A stretch of DNA of 15,143 bases. Origin: Flemingiibacterium sp964603455 (GTDB taxonomy: Bacteria > Bacillota > Clostridia > Oscillospirales > CAG-272). Position 1 is the first letter of the stretch; every line of letters starts with the position of its first letter. A program made the position numbers and the translations under genes. The DNA lies in the NCBI GenBank assembly GCA_964603455.1, contig CAZRVL010000052.1, forward strand, positions 1 through 15,143, read 5' to 3'. The notes under the pieces were generated by a model. That model did no database searches and was not told where the DNA came from. It saw only the letters and a list, made by a program, of their open reading frames with translations. Positions 7,018-13,742 of the stretch are shown here, in pieces.

Positions 7018-8937
7018 TCATTCATTTGCCGAGCTTTTTCCGGCAGACACGAACGGGCGGCCGTTTCCGTCAAAGAAGCGTCCGAACAGTTCATAAAATT
7101 CAAGTCTGAGCACCTGTATGCAGACTATCATTCCTTCAAAGCCGATGACGAAGAGGTTTCCGATTATGAGAATGATCGGATTGTGGCCGTCTGCCGTTTC
7201 GGCAAGCAGGAACACAACACTCATCATGCCGACATGGCTCAGAGCGAATGCGCCGATACGTATGAAGGATATGGTGTTCGTGAGGTAGGAGAGCACGACT
7301 TCGAACAGCTCGAAGAAGTTTTCGAGGATGAAATCGAGCTTCGATTCGGGAATGACATCAGCTCGTCCTTCGCAGAGCTTCGTGAGCGGCTCGCGCAGGA
7401 ATATGACAAGGAGCATGACGACTATAAGTCCGACAAGGACTCCGGTCGGCATTGCCGATTTCACAAAGCCGAGCATTCCGAGCACAAGTATGACTGCACC
7501 GATGTACATGAGAAGTCCGGGCAGACCGTTCTGAGAGAAGAATATCTTTTCGATATTTTTCTGTCTTATGCCGTTTATTATGTTTACGATTATAACGGCG
7601 ATGAGCGTGACGATTCCGATGGCGACTGCCGTGAAGAGGACTGTGCTTATGTTTTCATTCGGGTTAAAGCCGTGAATAAGGTCTTCCATTCCAAATACCG
7701 AGCCGTAGAAGAAGCCGAAGCCTATGCTCGACACTCCGACACACATCAGCACCTTGCCGAGCGACATCTTTTTCAAGAACCACATCAGCGCGCCGACAAG
7801 TATTATGACTGCGCCCTGACCGACATCTCCGAACATCATTCCGAAGAACAGGAAATATGTCAGCGCGACTATCGGGGTCGGGTCGATCTCGTTGTAGGAC
7901 GGGAGTCCGTACATCTTAACGAAATCCTCGAAGCCGCCGAGAAATCCCGGATTTTTGAGCTTTGTGGGCGGCATTATGCCTCCGCGCTCCTTTGCCGTCT
8001 CGACGGTACACTTGACCGAAGGAGAGCGTTCAAGCTCTTCCTTGAAGGCTTGTGATCTTTTATGGTCGATATAACCGGCTAAGGTGAAGCCGTCACGTGT
8101 TATTACGGCTTTTCGGCGAAGTTCGATGGCGCATTCGAGCTTTGAGAGTATCGAATGGTCAGCCGAGCATTCGTTTGACAGCTTTTTCGCGAAGAGGTCT
8201 ATCGACTTGTTTACAAGTTCGAGAGAATCGCGTGCATTGTCCATTTCGCCGCTGAGTGCTTCTATCGCGCTTTCGGGCGTTCCGTGCGCACGTTCGGATA
8301 TTCTCACGCGCTCGAAATGCAAGGATTCGAAAAGTGCATCGATCCTTGCGGCTTTGGTATGCGGAGTGACGTAAAAGCCCCACACCTCGCGCTTTTCGAC
8401 TGATGAGGCATAGAAGAACATATCCTCGATGTCGGCTGTGTAGGCATTCAGATTGTCATAGCTCTCACGCGGCATATATCCGAATCTGAAGCGGAAAAAT
8501 TCACAGGCGAAGATCTTATCGAGGTCTACGTTCGCATTTTTCAAGTGGTTCAACTGTCCGAGTATGCGTTCGTCTTCGAGGAGCGAATCGGTCAGCTCGC
8601 GGCGTTTTTCCGAGAGCTTCGAAAACTCCTCTTCGAGTGAGGACAATTTTTTGTCGAATGAAGCGAGATATTCGCTCTGCTCGGACTGAGAGCGGGGAAG
8701 CTCTGCCGATGTATCTTCGCTGAAATCGGCATTTGCGTTTTTTGCGAGCTGTTCGAGCCGTGCCAGCATCGGAGCAAATTCATTGGTGCTTTGAGATATT
8801 AAATTTCGTTCAGTACGCGAAAGCAATTCGCCCGCATCGTCCATGTGAAATTCATTTTCGTTCATGCACCTGAGTATCGTATCGGCAAAGTCGCTTTCCG
8901 ACCCGCTGATATTGATCATATCGAGTTTTACTATCAT
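7018..8937 (-). CDS. ntpI: V-type ATP synthase subunit I (a subunit, ion channel stator)
   Basis: A 639-residue subunit I. Residues 1-330 form the cytoplasmic arm, with coiled-coil stretches (about 85-125 and 225-275), which ties the peripheral stalks to the membrane. About seven or eight membrane helices follow from residue 355 on, opening with PTPIVALTYFLFFGMMFGDVG. SFIRIGAFALSH (557-568) and GFEGMIVCIQVLRLEFYELFGRFF (599-622) carry Arg560 and Arg611, matching the conserved arginines that face the rotor-ring carboxylate in the family. Length is normal. The only strong SD (AAGGAGGT, 8973-8966) lies 28 nt from the ATG and is partly paired in a hairpin; only a weak AAGAAAG is close. No alternative in-frame start was found. 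Confidence 0.95.
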   Translation of the reverse strand: MIVKLDMINISGSESDFADTILRCMNENEFHMDDAGELLSRTERNLISQSTNEFAPMLARLEQLAKNANADFSEDTSAELPRSQSEQSEYLASFDKKLSSLEEEFSKLSEKRRELTDSLLEDERILGQLNHLKNANVDLDKIFACEFFRFRFGYMPRESYDNLNAYTADIEDMFFYASSVEKREVWGFYVTPHTKAARIDALFESLHFERVRISERAHGTPESAIEALSGEMDNARDSLELVNKSIDLFAKKLSNECSADHSILSKLECAIELRRKAVITRDGFTLAGYIDHKRSQAFKEELERSPSVKCTVETAKERGGIMPPTKLKNPGFLGGFEDFVKMYGLPSYNEIDPTPIVALTYFLFFGMMFGDVGQGAVIILVGALMWFLKKMSLGKVLMCVGVSSIGFGFFYGSVFGMEDLIHGFNPNENISTVLFTAVAIGIVTLIAVIIVNIINGIRQKNIEKIFFSQNGLPGLLMYIGAVILVLGMLGFVKSAMPTGVLVGLIVVMLLVIFLREPLTKLCEGRADVIPESKLDFILENFFELFEVVLSYLTNTISFIRIGAFALSHVGMMSVVFLLAETADGHNPIILIIGNLFVIGFEGMIVCIQVLRLEFYELFGRFFDGNGRPFVSAGKSSANE

Positions 8938-8950
8938 ATACTTTCTTAAA

Positions 8951-8976
8951 TCGAAGGAAGCCTTTACCTCCTTCGA
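8951..8976 (-). promoter_or_regulatory. Hairpin that overlaps the SD upstream of ntpI
   Basis: TCGAAGGA and TCCTTCGA form a perfect 8-bp stem with a 10-nt loop. On the minus strand the first arm and loop contain AAGGAGGT, a full complement of the 16S rRNA 3' end, so five of its eight bases are paired with the other arm. The ntpI ATG lies 14 nt past the hairpin. There is no good U-tract, so this looks like translational control or processing rather than a terminator. Confidence 0.6.
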
Positions 8977-9017
8977 ACCACCCCTTTCCTTTAAAAATGG
9001 TATCTGCGTTTGTTTTG

Positions 9018-10061
9018 TCAGACGATCAGCTTTTCGATTATGCGTTCCTTCGGTATCTCATAGCGCAGAGCCTCGAAAATGTAGATGAGATTGTCGGTCT
9101 CCGTCCTTAAGAGCATGAGATATGCGAGGGCTGAGGCTATTGAATTTTTACTTGACAGCTTTTTTGATTTTCCGTAGATCATCCTAGAGCCGTATTCTCC
9201 GGTCGAGTTCTTTTCGTCAAGCTCATCCGGCGGTCGTCTGACTATTTTTGAAAAGCGTTCTATAGTTTCAAAAACGCTGATATTTTCGGCGCAAAGCTCG
9301 GAAATATCCGATTCGCGCAGTCTTCCGAAGATCGGTATGAGCTTCGGGAACACATCGGTGAGTTCAAGCGGGGTGGAATCGCTCTTTCCTCTGAGTGAAT
9401 TGAATCTGCGCATTCTTAGTATGACTGAGATATTGCTTATGTCGATGCGCATATGTATCGCATCGAGAATGTCCTTCTGCTCATCCTTGATAAAAAGTGT
9501 ATTGACATTTTTGATCAGCTTTTTGTAATACGCACGTATCAGCTCAAATTCGATATATTCGAAGGAGGACGAATCGTTCAGTGAGTTTTTCAGCACATCA
9601 TAGTATTCGGTGTTCTTCAATGCCGCGAGCATTTCTTCCTTTGAGGATGTTTTGAAAATGCGCGGAAAATCTATATTCGAGTGTTCGCGTATGAAGCGCG
9701 GAATGTGGTAAAAATCCATCGAATCATCGTATTCGGTCGCACGTATCGCATCGAGAAGCGAATTTATTGTAAATTCTTCGATGAGCAATGAGAAAAATTT
9801 GCGTTCGCTGCCCGAGGTGAAGGTATACAGCTTTGTGTATGCCGCGAGCAGATTTTTTTCGAGAAGCTGTTCTATACGGGCACGGTGTATCCTCAGTGGG
9901 TCTATGTCCGCAAAAAGAGCCGAATATGCCGTTGAGGTCTTAAGATATTCGACAGCTTCGGGTATGCCGGATCTTGACGAGAGAGCGATGTATTGATCCT
10001 TTGTGAGCAATCTGCCCTTCATCGAACGGCATTTTGCCGACAGAGCATCCTGTTTAGTCAT
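9018..10061 (-). CDS. ntpC: V-type ATP synthase subunit C (V0 d-type collar)
   Basis: A 347-residue AC39/V0D-family protein, the funnel-shaped collar that joins the D/F shaft to the K ring. The N-terminal part, with MKGRLLTKDQYIALSSRSGIPEAVEYLKTSTAY (14-46), and the C-terminal part, with EIPKERI (336-342), follow the family pattern. The protein is all-helical with no membrane segment, and the length is typical (about 330-350). The start codon follows the preceding stop by one base (TAAAATG), with AGGAGG 12 nt upstream. An 80-nt spacer, the longest in the operon, separates it from ntpI. Confidence 0.93.
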   Translation of the reverse strand: MTKQDALSAKCRSMKGRLLTKDQYIALSSRSGIPEAVEYLKTSTAYSALFADIDPLRIHRARIEQLLEKNLLAAYTKLYTFTSGSERKFFSLLIEEFTINSLLDAIRATEYDDSMDFYHIPRFIREHSNIDFPRIFKTSSKEEMLAALKNTEYYDVLKNSLNDSSSFEYIEFELIRAYYKKLIKNVNTLFIKDEQKDILDAIHMRIDISNISVILRMRRFNSLRGKSDSTPLELTDVFPKLIPIFGRLRESDISELCAENISVFETIERFSKIVRRPPDELDEKNSTGEYGSRMIYGKSKKLSSKNSIASALAYLMLLRTETDNLIYIFEALRYEIPKERIIEKLIV

Positions 10062-10062
10062 T

Positions 10063-10395
10063 TTATGACTTTCCTCCTATGACTCGCTCGAATATTTTGT
10101 CGGCGAAATTTTCGCTTTCGCGCTCGGATATATCCGACAGAGCCTTCATTTGCTTTTGGTGTTCCGCACGAACCTCGGCAAGCTCGGATTCGAGACGTTC
10201 AAGCTCTGCGGCTTTGATCTCCTCAATGCGGTGTTCTGCTTTCTTTTTATAGCTCTCACGCATATCCGACAGCTTTTTTTCAAGCTCGGACGGCAGCGCA
10301 TCTCGGCGGTCGGTCTGCTTTTTTACTATGTCCTTGGCTTCTGCCTCCAGCTTCAGAATGTCTGAGAGGACTTGTTCCATTGGCATTTCCTGCAT
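10063..10395 (-). CDS. ntpF: V-type ATP synthase subunit G/H (peripheral stalk)
   Basis: A 110-residue protein that is nearly all charged coiled coil (about residues 5-95; many E, K and A), ending in ADKIFERVIGGKS. This fits the G/H subunit that pairs with subunit E in the peripheral stalk. Family sequences are very divergent, so the call rests on composition, length and the position as first gene of a V-ATPase operon. GGAAAGGA lies 5 nt before the ATG. Upstream are two hairpins (10416-10466) rather than a clear promoter, so the operon may be transcribed from upstream. The symbol follows Enterococcus usage, where this stalk subunit is NtpF. Confidence 0.83.
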   Translation of the reverse strand: MQEMPMEQVLSDILKLEAEAKDIVKKQTDRRDALPSELEKKLSDMRESYKKKAEHRIEEIKAAELERLESELAEVRAEHQKQMKALSDISERESENFADKIFERVIGGKS

Positions 10396-10415
10396 AGTTT
10401 TCCTTTCCTGCCTTT

Positions 10416-10466
10416 AAATTAAAGACATTTTTAATTTTTTTCGAAGGCAGGGTGAGCTGCCTTCGA
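10416..10466 (-). promoter_or_regulatory. Two tandem hairpins between the UPF0210 gene and the V-ATPase operon
   Basis: One stem is TCGAAGGCAG (10441-10450) with CTGCCTTCGA (10457-10466) and a 6-nt loop; it extends further through T and A runs on either side. The other is AAATTAAA (10416-10423) with TTTAATTT (10430-10437) and a 6-nt loop. On the minus strand the first hairpin is preceded by T and followed by A, so it lacks a terminator's U tail. It may be a processing, stability or attenuation element at the start of the ATPase operon. Confidence 0.6.
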
Positions 10467-10482
10467 AAAAAAGCATTGACGC

Positions 10483-11841
10483 TCAGTTTTTGAGCGAATG
10501 TATCGGTGCGGGTATCCTTCCGCCGCGTGCGATGAACTTTTCGGGGGATTTGTCATTGAGCTTTATTACCGGCGCATAGCCCAAGAGTCCGCCGAAGTTT
10601 ACGGTCTCGCCGACCTTTTTGCCGTATGCCGGGATGACTCTAACGGCGGTCGTTTTGGTGTTTGCGACACCTATCGAGATCTCATCCGCGATTATTCCGC
10701 ATATTACGGCTTCGGGAGTATCGCCGGGTATGACTATCATGTCGAGTCCGACAGAGCATACCGCGGTCATAGCTTCGAGCTTTTCTATCGAAAGGCTTCC
10801 CGAAGCAACTGCATTGATCATTCCCGCGTCCTCGGAGACCGGTATGAATGCGCCCGAAAGTCCGCCGACATGAGAGGATGCCATTACGCCGCCCTTTTTG
10901 ACAGCATCGTTGAGGAGTGCCAATGCGGCGGTAGTTCCGTGCGCACCGCACTGTTCGAGTCCCATGCCTTCGAGTATATGTGCGACCGAATCGCCTATCG
11001 CAGGTGTCGGCGCGAGCGAGAGGTCAACTATGCCGAACGGCACATCGAGACGCTTCGAAGCTTCGTAAGCGACCATCTGACCGACTCTGGTTATCTTAAA
11101 AGCGGTCTTCTTTACTATGTCGGCGAGCTGCGAGAAATCACAGTCACCTGCACGCTTTATCGCACTTGCGACAACGCCGGGGCCCGAAACTCCGACACTT
11201 ACGACTGCTTCACCCTCTCCGACTCCGTGGAATGCGCCTGCCATGAAGGGGTTATCCTCTGGAACGTTTGCGAAGACAACGAATTTTGCACAGCCTATTG
11301 ATTCGCGGTCGCGTGTAAGGTATGCGGCGCGCTTGATTATCTCGCCCATTTTTGCGACTGCGTCCATGTTTATTCCGGCTTTAGTCGTTGCGACGTTGAC
11401 CGATGAGCAGACGAAATTCGTTTCGCTCAGTGCTTCGGGGATTATCGAAAGCAGATTTTCGTCCTTGCGGGTCATGCCCTTGTGGACGAGCGCACCGAAG
11501 CCGCCGATGAAGTTTATGCCGAGAGTTTCTGCGGCGCGGTCGAGAGTCTTTGCCACGTTTATGTAGTCCTCCGGCGAAAGCTCACCGCCGACGAGTGAGA
11601 TCGGAGTGACCGATACGCGCTTATTGATTATCGGTATGCCGTACTCCTTTTCGATATTTTCGCCAGTCGCGACCAGCTTTTCGGCTTTTTTCGTTATCTT
11701 ATCGTATATTTTGTCGCAAAGACGCTTGGGATCGTCGGTCGCGCAGTCGAGCAGGGAAATACCCATAGTGATCGTGCGGATGTCGAGGTTCTCCTCGTGT
11801 ATCATCGCGATTGTTTCAAGAATGTCTGCTGTATTGAGCAT
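10483..11841 (-). CDS. UPF0210 / PFL family protein
   Basis: A 452-residue member of UPF0210 (DUF711, PFL family), whose reaction is not established; the fold resembles that of pyruvate formate-lyase, but no glycyl-radical role is shown. Recognizable parts are the N-terminal ETIAMIHEENLDIRTITMGISLLDC (9-33), the glycine-rich INFIGGFGALVHKGM (109-123), and the C-terminal VRVIPAYGKKVGETVNFGGLLGYAPVI (403-429). Length is typical. It follows an ACT-domain gene, a pairing found in many Firmicutes that suggests the ACT protein senses a ligand for or regulates it. The start at ATG 11841 lies 35 nt after the nearest SD-like GGAAAGGA, with a hairpin in between. The nearest bases to the ATG are A/T only and offer no SD. 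Confidence 0.9.
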   Translation of the reverse strand: MLNTADILETIAMIHEENLDIRTITMGISLLDCATDDPKRLCDKIYDKITKKAEKLVATGENIEKEYGIPIINKRVSVTPISLVGGELSPEDYINVAKTLDRAAETLGINFIGGFGALVHKGMTRKDENLLSIIPEALSETNFVCSSVNVATTKAGINMDAVAKMGEIIKRAAYLTRDRESIGCAKFVVFANVPEDNPFMAGAFHGVGEGEAVVSVGVSGPGVVASAIKRAGDCDFSQLADIVKKTAFKITRVGQMVAYEASKRLDVPFGIVDLSLAPTPAIGDSVAHILEGMGLEQCGAHGTTAALALLNDAVKKGGVMASSHVGGLSGAFIPVSEDAGMINAVASGSLSIEKLEAMTAVCSVGLDMIVIPGDTPEAVICGIIADEISIGVANTKTTAVRVIPAYGKKVGETVNFGGLLGYAPVIKLNDKSPEKFIARGGRIPAPIHSLKN

Positions 11842-11899
11842 TATTTAATAACATTTTGCTTTTTAAAGCAAAAGCTTCCTTTCCGCTCCTTTTGAGAGC
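11839..11899 (-). promoter_or_regulatory. Leader module (mini-hairpin, SD, hairpin, start codon) of the UPF0210 gene
   Basis: Reading the minus strand: GCTC (11899-11896), 7-nt loop, GAGC (11888-11885), GGAAAGGA (11884-11877), a hairpin TTTTGCTT-TAAA-AAGCAAAA (11873-11854), an A/T spacer, and ATG (11841-11839). The SD-to-ATG distance is 35 nt, of which 20 nt is hairpin. The same arrangement precedes the ACT gene and gpmI. It lies inside the operon, so it probably acts on translation. Confidence 0.65.
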
Positions 11900-11906
11900 T
11901 GTGATC

Positions 11907-11965
11907 GGTCAAACAGACCTTTTTCGATAATTATATCCGTTATTTATAACCGATATTTTATATCG
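11907..11965 (-). promoter_or_regulatory. Chain of small palindromes between the ACT and UPF0210 genes
   Basis: Four dyads follow one another: CGATAT-TTT-ATATCG (11951-11965, covering the ACT stop codon), GTTAT-TT-ATAAC (11939-11950), GATA-ATTA-TATC (11926-11937) and GGTC-AAACA-GACC (11907-11919). None has a terminator-like U tail. The mRNA between the two genes is likely structured; function is unknown. The short A/T stems could partly be chance. Confidence 0.4.
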
Positions 11966-12227
11966 TGTGCATAGCCTGGAATATCTCCTCGTGCATCGTC
12001 TGGATTATGAGACCTGAGGCTTTTCCGAGCGCGTTCATATTGTCAACAAATTCGGTGAAGCTGACCTTCAGAGCGTCTATATCGACCAGCATTATCATTG
12101 CGAAATAATCGCGCAGCACGCTCTGTGAGATGTCAACGATGTTTGCGCCCTGTTTTGCGCATTCGGCGGATACCTTGGCGATTATTCCAACGGTGTCCTT
12201 ACCTGTTACTGTGATTACTGCTTTCAT
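11958..12227 (-). CDS. ACT-domain protein (UPF0237 family)
   Basis: An 89-residue single ACT domain, beginning MKAVITVTGKDTVGIIAKVSAECAKQGANIVDISQSVL. ACT domains bind small ligands, often amino acids, and act as regulators. This type has no attached enzyme and lies next to UPF0210 genes in many Firmicutes. The start at 12227 is chosen over the in-frame ATGs at 12239 and 12263 because the ACT fold and family N-terminus begin at MKAV, because the ATG at 12263 overlaps the SD itself, and because the SD-to-start distance from 12227 (35 nt) equals that of the UPF0210 gene. Its promoter is at 12403-12431 with a leader of about 165 nt. The gap to UPF0210 is 116 nt. Confidence 0.88.
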   Translation of the reverse strand: MKAVITVTGKDTVGIIAKVSAECAKQGANIVDISQSVLRDYFAMIMLVDIDALKVSFTEFVDNMNALGKASGLIIQTMHEEIFQAMHTI

Positions 12228-12284
12228 TTTTTTGATCATTGCCTTCGCTTTTTGCGAAAGCATCCTTTCCGCTCGGTTAAGAGC
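12225..12284 (-). promoter_or_regulatory. Leader module (mini-hairpin, SD, hairpin, start codon) of the ACT gene
   Basis: Reading the minus strand: GCTC (12284-12281), loop TTAACC, GAGC (12274-12271), GGAAAGGA (12270-12263), hairpin GCTTTCGC-AAAAA-GCGAAGGC (12261-12241, one G-T pair), then an A-rich spacer and ATG (12227-12225). The SD is 35 nt from the ATG. A further 6-bp hairpin (CAAGGC/GCCCTG, 12308-12324) lies upstream in the same leader. Confidence 0.65.
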
Positions 12285-12402
12285 TTTTATTTGCTTTAAA
12301 TAGAATTCAAGGCTTGCCGCCCTGAAAATTATTTTGACAGATCCACTCGATGCTTCGGAGTTATTTACTGCCTGAAATGCTCATCAAAGTTATCCAGTAT
12401 AT

Positions 12403-12431
12403 ATTGTAATATATTTGCATGAACTTTTCAA
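12403..12431 (-). promoter_or_regulatory. Predicted sigma-A promoter of the ACT-UPF0210 operon
   Basis: On the minus strand TTGAAA (12431-12426) and TACAAT (12408-12403) are spaced by 17 nt. Transcription would start near 12396. The -35 box overlaps a dyad TTTTCA-AG-TGAAAA (12425-12438), and a longer inverted repeat lies directly upstream. Confidence 0.72.
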
Positions 12432-12432
12432 G

Positions 12433-12464
12433 TGAAAAAATTATCAATATTTTTAATTTTTTCA
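12433..12464. repeat. Inverted repeat between divergent promoters
   Basis: TGAAAAAATTA (12433-12443) and its exact reverse complement TAATTTTTTCA (12454-12464) are separated by 10 nt. The repeat starts 2 bp upstream of the minus-strand -35 box and ends 18 bp before the plus-strand -35. It may be an operator or an A/T-rich UP element for either promoter. It is A/T-rich, so chance cannot be excluded. Confidence 0.5.
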
Positions 12465-12481
12465 TGTTTTTGGATTTAATA

Positions 12482-12510
12482 TTGATTTTTGCCGCGAAGT
12501 GTGCTATAAT
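12482..12510 (+). promoter_or_regulatory. Predicted sigma-A promoter of the membrane protein gene at 12547
   Basis: TTGATT (12482-12487), a 17-nt spacer and TATAAT (12505-12510), with a TGC just before the -10 giving an extended -10 element. Transcription should start near 12517, 30 nt before the ATG. This also rules out the in-frame GTG at 12499 as the start codon. Confidence 0.82.
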
Positions 12511-12546
12511 TATATCGAAAAGAATTTATTGAAAGGAATTTTGTCA

Positions 12547-13053
12547 ATGAACGAATATAGGAATTTCTGCGAATTTTCAAAAAAGAACGATGATTCGCCG
12601 CGTTCGAAAACACTCAGGATCGTTTTGATGGCGGTCTATACCGTTTTCACGCTTGTTTATGTGGTGCTTTTCTATCTTATGCTTAAGCAGTGGCAGCTGC
12701 TCATCCTGCTTCCATTCATACTCTATGGACTTATCGCGCTCACATGGCATTTCACAAAGCCCGAATATGAGTATTCGATAGCCGGTGGTGAGCTGTCGAT
12801 CTCGGTCATATACGGCGGACGCTCGCGAAAAATCAAATTCTCTGGTGATCTCACCAAAGCCACGCGCATATCGGCATTCGAGCGGAATATCGCCGATTCC
12901 CGTGACATAGCTTCGGTGAAGGACTACAGCGCAGGCGGTGAGGTATGGTGCGCGGTATTCCCGGAGGACGGACGGAAAACGCTCGTTGTTTTCAGTGTTG
13001 ACGACAGGATGAAGCACGCATTGAAGATATGCAATCCCTCGGCGGTGGTATGA
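12547..13053 (+). CDS. Two-helix membrane protein of unknown function
   Basis: A 168-residue protein that I do not recognize. A short hydrophilic N-terminus (1-22) is followed by two membrane helices (about 24-46 and 49-67, including LVYVVLFYLMLKQ and LLILLPFILYGLIALTW). A soluble C-terminal domain of about 95 residues follows, predicted to be mostly beta strands (YEYSIAGGELSISVIYGG, RKIKFSGDL, VWCAVFPEDGRKTLVVFSV). The layout resembles small bacterial membrane proteins with a PH-like domain, but this is only a resemblance in shape. The start at ATG 12547 has GAAAGGA 9 nt upstream and lies downstream of a strong promoter. It is followed after 56 nt by a lipoprotein gene on the same strand with no terminator between them. 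Confidence 0.8.
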   Translation: MNEYRNFCEFSKKNDDSPRSKTLRIVLMAVYTVFTLVYVVLFYLMLKQWQLLILLPFILYGLIALTWHFTKPEYEYSIAGGELSISVIYGGRSRKIKFSGDLTKATRISAFERNIADSRDIASVKDYSAGGEVWCAVFPEDGRKTLVVFSVDDRMKHALKICNPSAVV

Positions 13054-13109
13054 TTTTTTAAAATCCTTCATATGATATGTCGTAGTACTTTGTAAGGTGG
13101 TATATTATT

Positions 13110-13589
13110 ATGAAGAGATCGTTCTTTTTACTGCTTTTGACGCTGACCGCCTGCTCGGCAGCTTCGGTAGATCCGCTCGAATATCAGGAGAATGCCTTTT
13201 ATGCTCACGCGCGTTTTTGTGACGGGGATGAGGAATTTTACGCCGATGTGCGTTCCTTCGGGGATGGGAGCATCGAGCTTACGATAGTCAGCGGCATTCT
13301 CGATGGGGTGAAGCTCAGCTGTGGCGAGAATGGGTATATCTCAAAAGGAAATATCAGCGTACCGTTTGAAAATGTCGGTGAAAATGAGCTTTTGTCGATG
13401 TTTTCGATAGACGACGAGGACTTGTATTCGAGTGAGCGGACGGATGACGGCGAACTGTTTATATACATAAATAACGAAAATAGTAGGAAATATGAGCTGT
13501 ACACCGAAAACGGTCTGCCAAAACGCATAATTTTTGACAGTGAAAAACGGCATTTGATCTGTGAAATTGACGAAATTTCGGCAGAGTGA
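13110..13589 (+). CDS. Small lipoprotein of unknown function
   Basis: A 159-residue predicted lipoprotein. The N-terminus MKRSFFLLLLTLTACSA has a positively charged start, a hydrophobic stretch and the lipobox LTAC (12-15), so cleavage before Cys15 and lipid attachment on the outer face of the membrane are expected. The mature part is acidic and looks beta-rich, with repeated strand-turn patterns (GDGSIELTIVSGILDGVKLSC, KYELYTENGLPKRIIFDSEKRHLICEIDE). It has no catalytic motif that I recognize. AAGGTGG lies 9 nt before the ATG. It is likely cotranscribed with the membrane protein gene before it, and the two may work together at the cell surface; that is inference only. Confidence 0.82.
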   Translation: MKRSFFLLLLTLTACSAASVDPLEYQENAFYAHARFCDGDEEFYADVRSFGDGSIELTIVSGILDGVKLSCGENGYISKGNISVPFENVGENELLSMFSIDDEDLYSSERTDDGELFIYINNENSRKYELYTENGLPKRIIFDSEKRHLICEIDEISAE

Positions 13590-13608
13590 AAAAATTAACG
13601 TGCGGCAC

Positions 13609-13637
13609 TTGATTATTTTCGAAAACTGTTGTATAAT
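13609..13637 (+). promoter_or_regulatory. Predicted sigma-A promoter of gpmI
   Basis: TTGATT (13609-13614), a 17-nt spacer and a perfect TATAAT (13632-13637). Transcription should start near 13644, leaving a leader of about 155 nt before gpmI. The palindrome TTTTCGAAAA (13616-13625) lies inside the spacer and could be a repressor site. The promoter starts 20 nt after the lipoprotein stop codon. Confidence 0.82.
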
Positions 13638-13660
13638 ATAAAGGTAATGAAAATGCGGAG

Positions 13661-13716
13661 CTGTGCCTTTTGGCGCAGATCACAAAGAAGAAAGGCTCGA
13701 AAATGTTTTCAGCCTT
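13661..13716 (+). promoter_or_regulatory. Two hairpins in the gpmI leader
   Basis: CTGTGCC-TTTT-GGCGCAG (13661-13678, one G-T pair) is followed by a stem of AAGGCT plus GAAAA pairing with TTTTC plus AGCCTT (13692-13716), with one bulged C and a 2-base apex that would open to a larger loop. Neither is followed by a T run, so neither is a usual terminator. Together with the module at 13743-13800 they make the leader highly structured. I do not recognize a known riboswitch class. Confidence 0.55.
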
Positions 13717-13742
13717 CCTTTGCGGCTTATAATAAAACCAAG

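Noticed and set aside
7183..8055. A 290-codon plus-strand frame opposite the V-ATPase I gene
   Set aside because: Its predicted protein is rich in His, Tyr, Asp and Glu without any fold pattern, and the minus-strand membrane protein is certain. Similar plus-strand frames at 10498-11301 and 5706-6353 were rejected for the same reason.
10441..10466. Palindrome as a rho-independent terminator after the UPF0210 gene
   Set aside because: The stem is followed by A residues on both strands; the T runs lie 5' of the stem, so no U-tail is made.
10396..10482. A promoter of its own for the V-ATPase operon
   Set aside because: TCGAAA and TTTAAT can be picked out but with a spacer near 15 nt and poor matches; not enough to annotate.
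12499..12546. GTG at 12499 as the start of the two-helix membrane protein
   Set aside because: It lies upstream of and overlapping the -10 box (12505-12510), so it would not be transcribed; ATG 12547 has a good SD.
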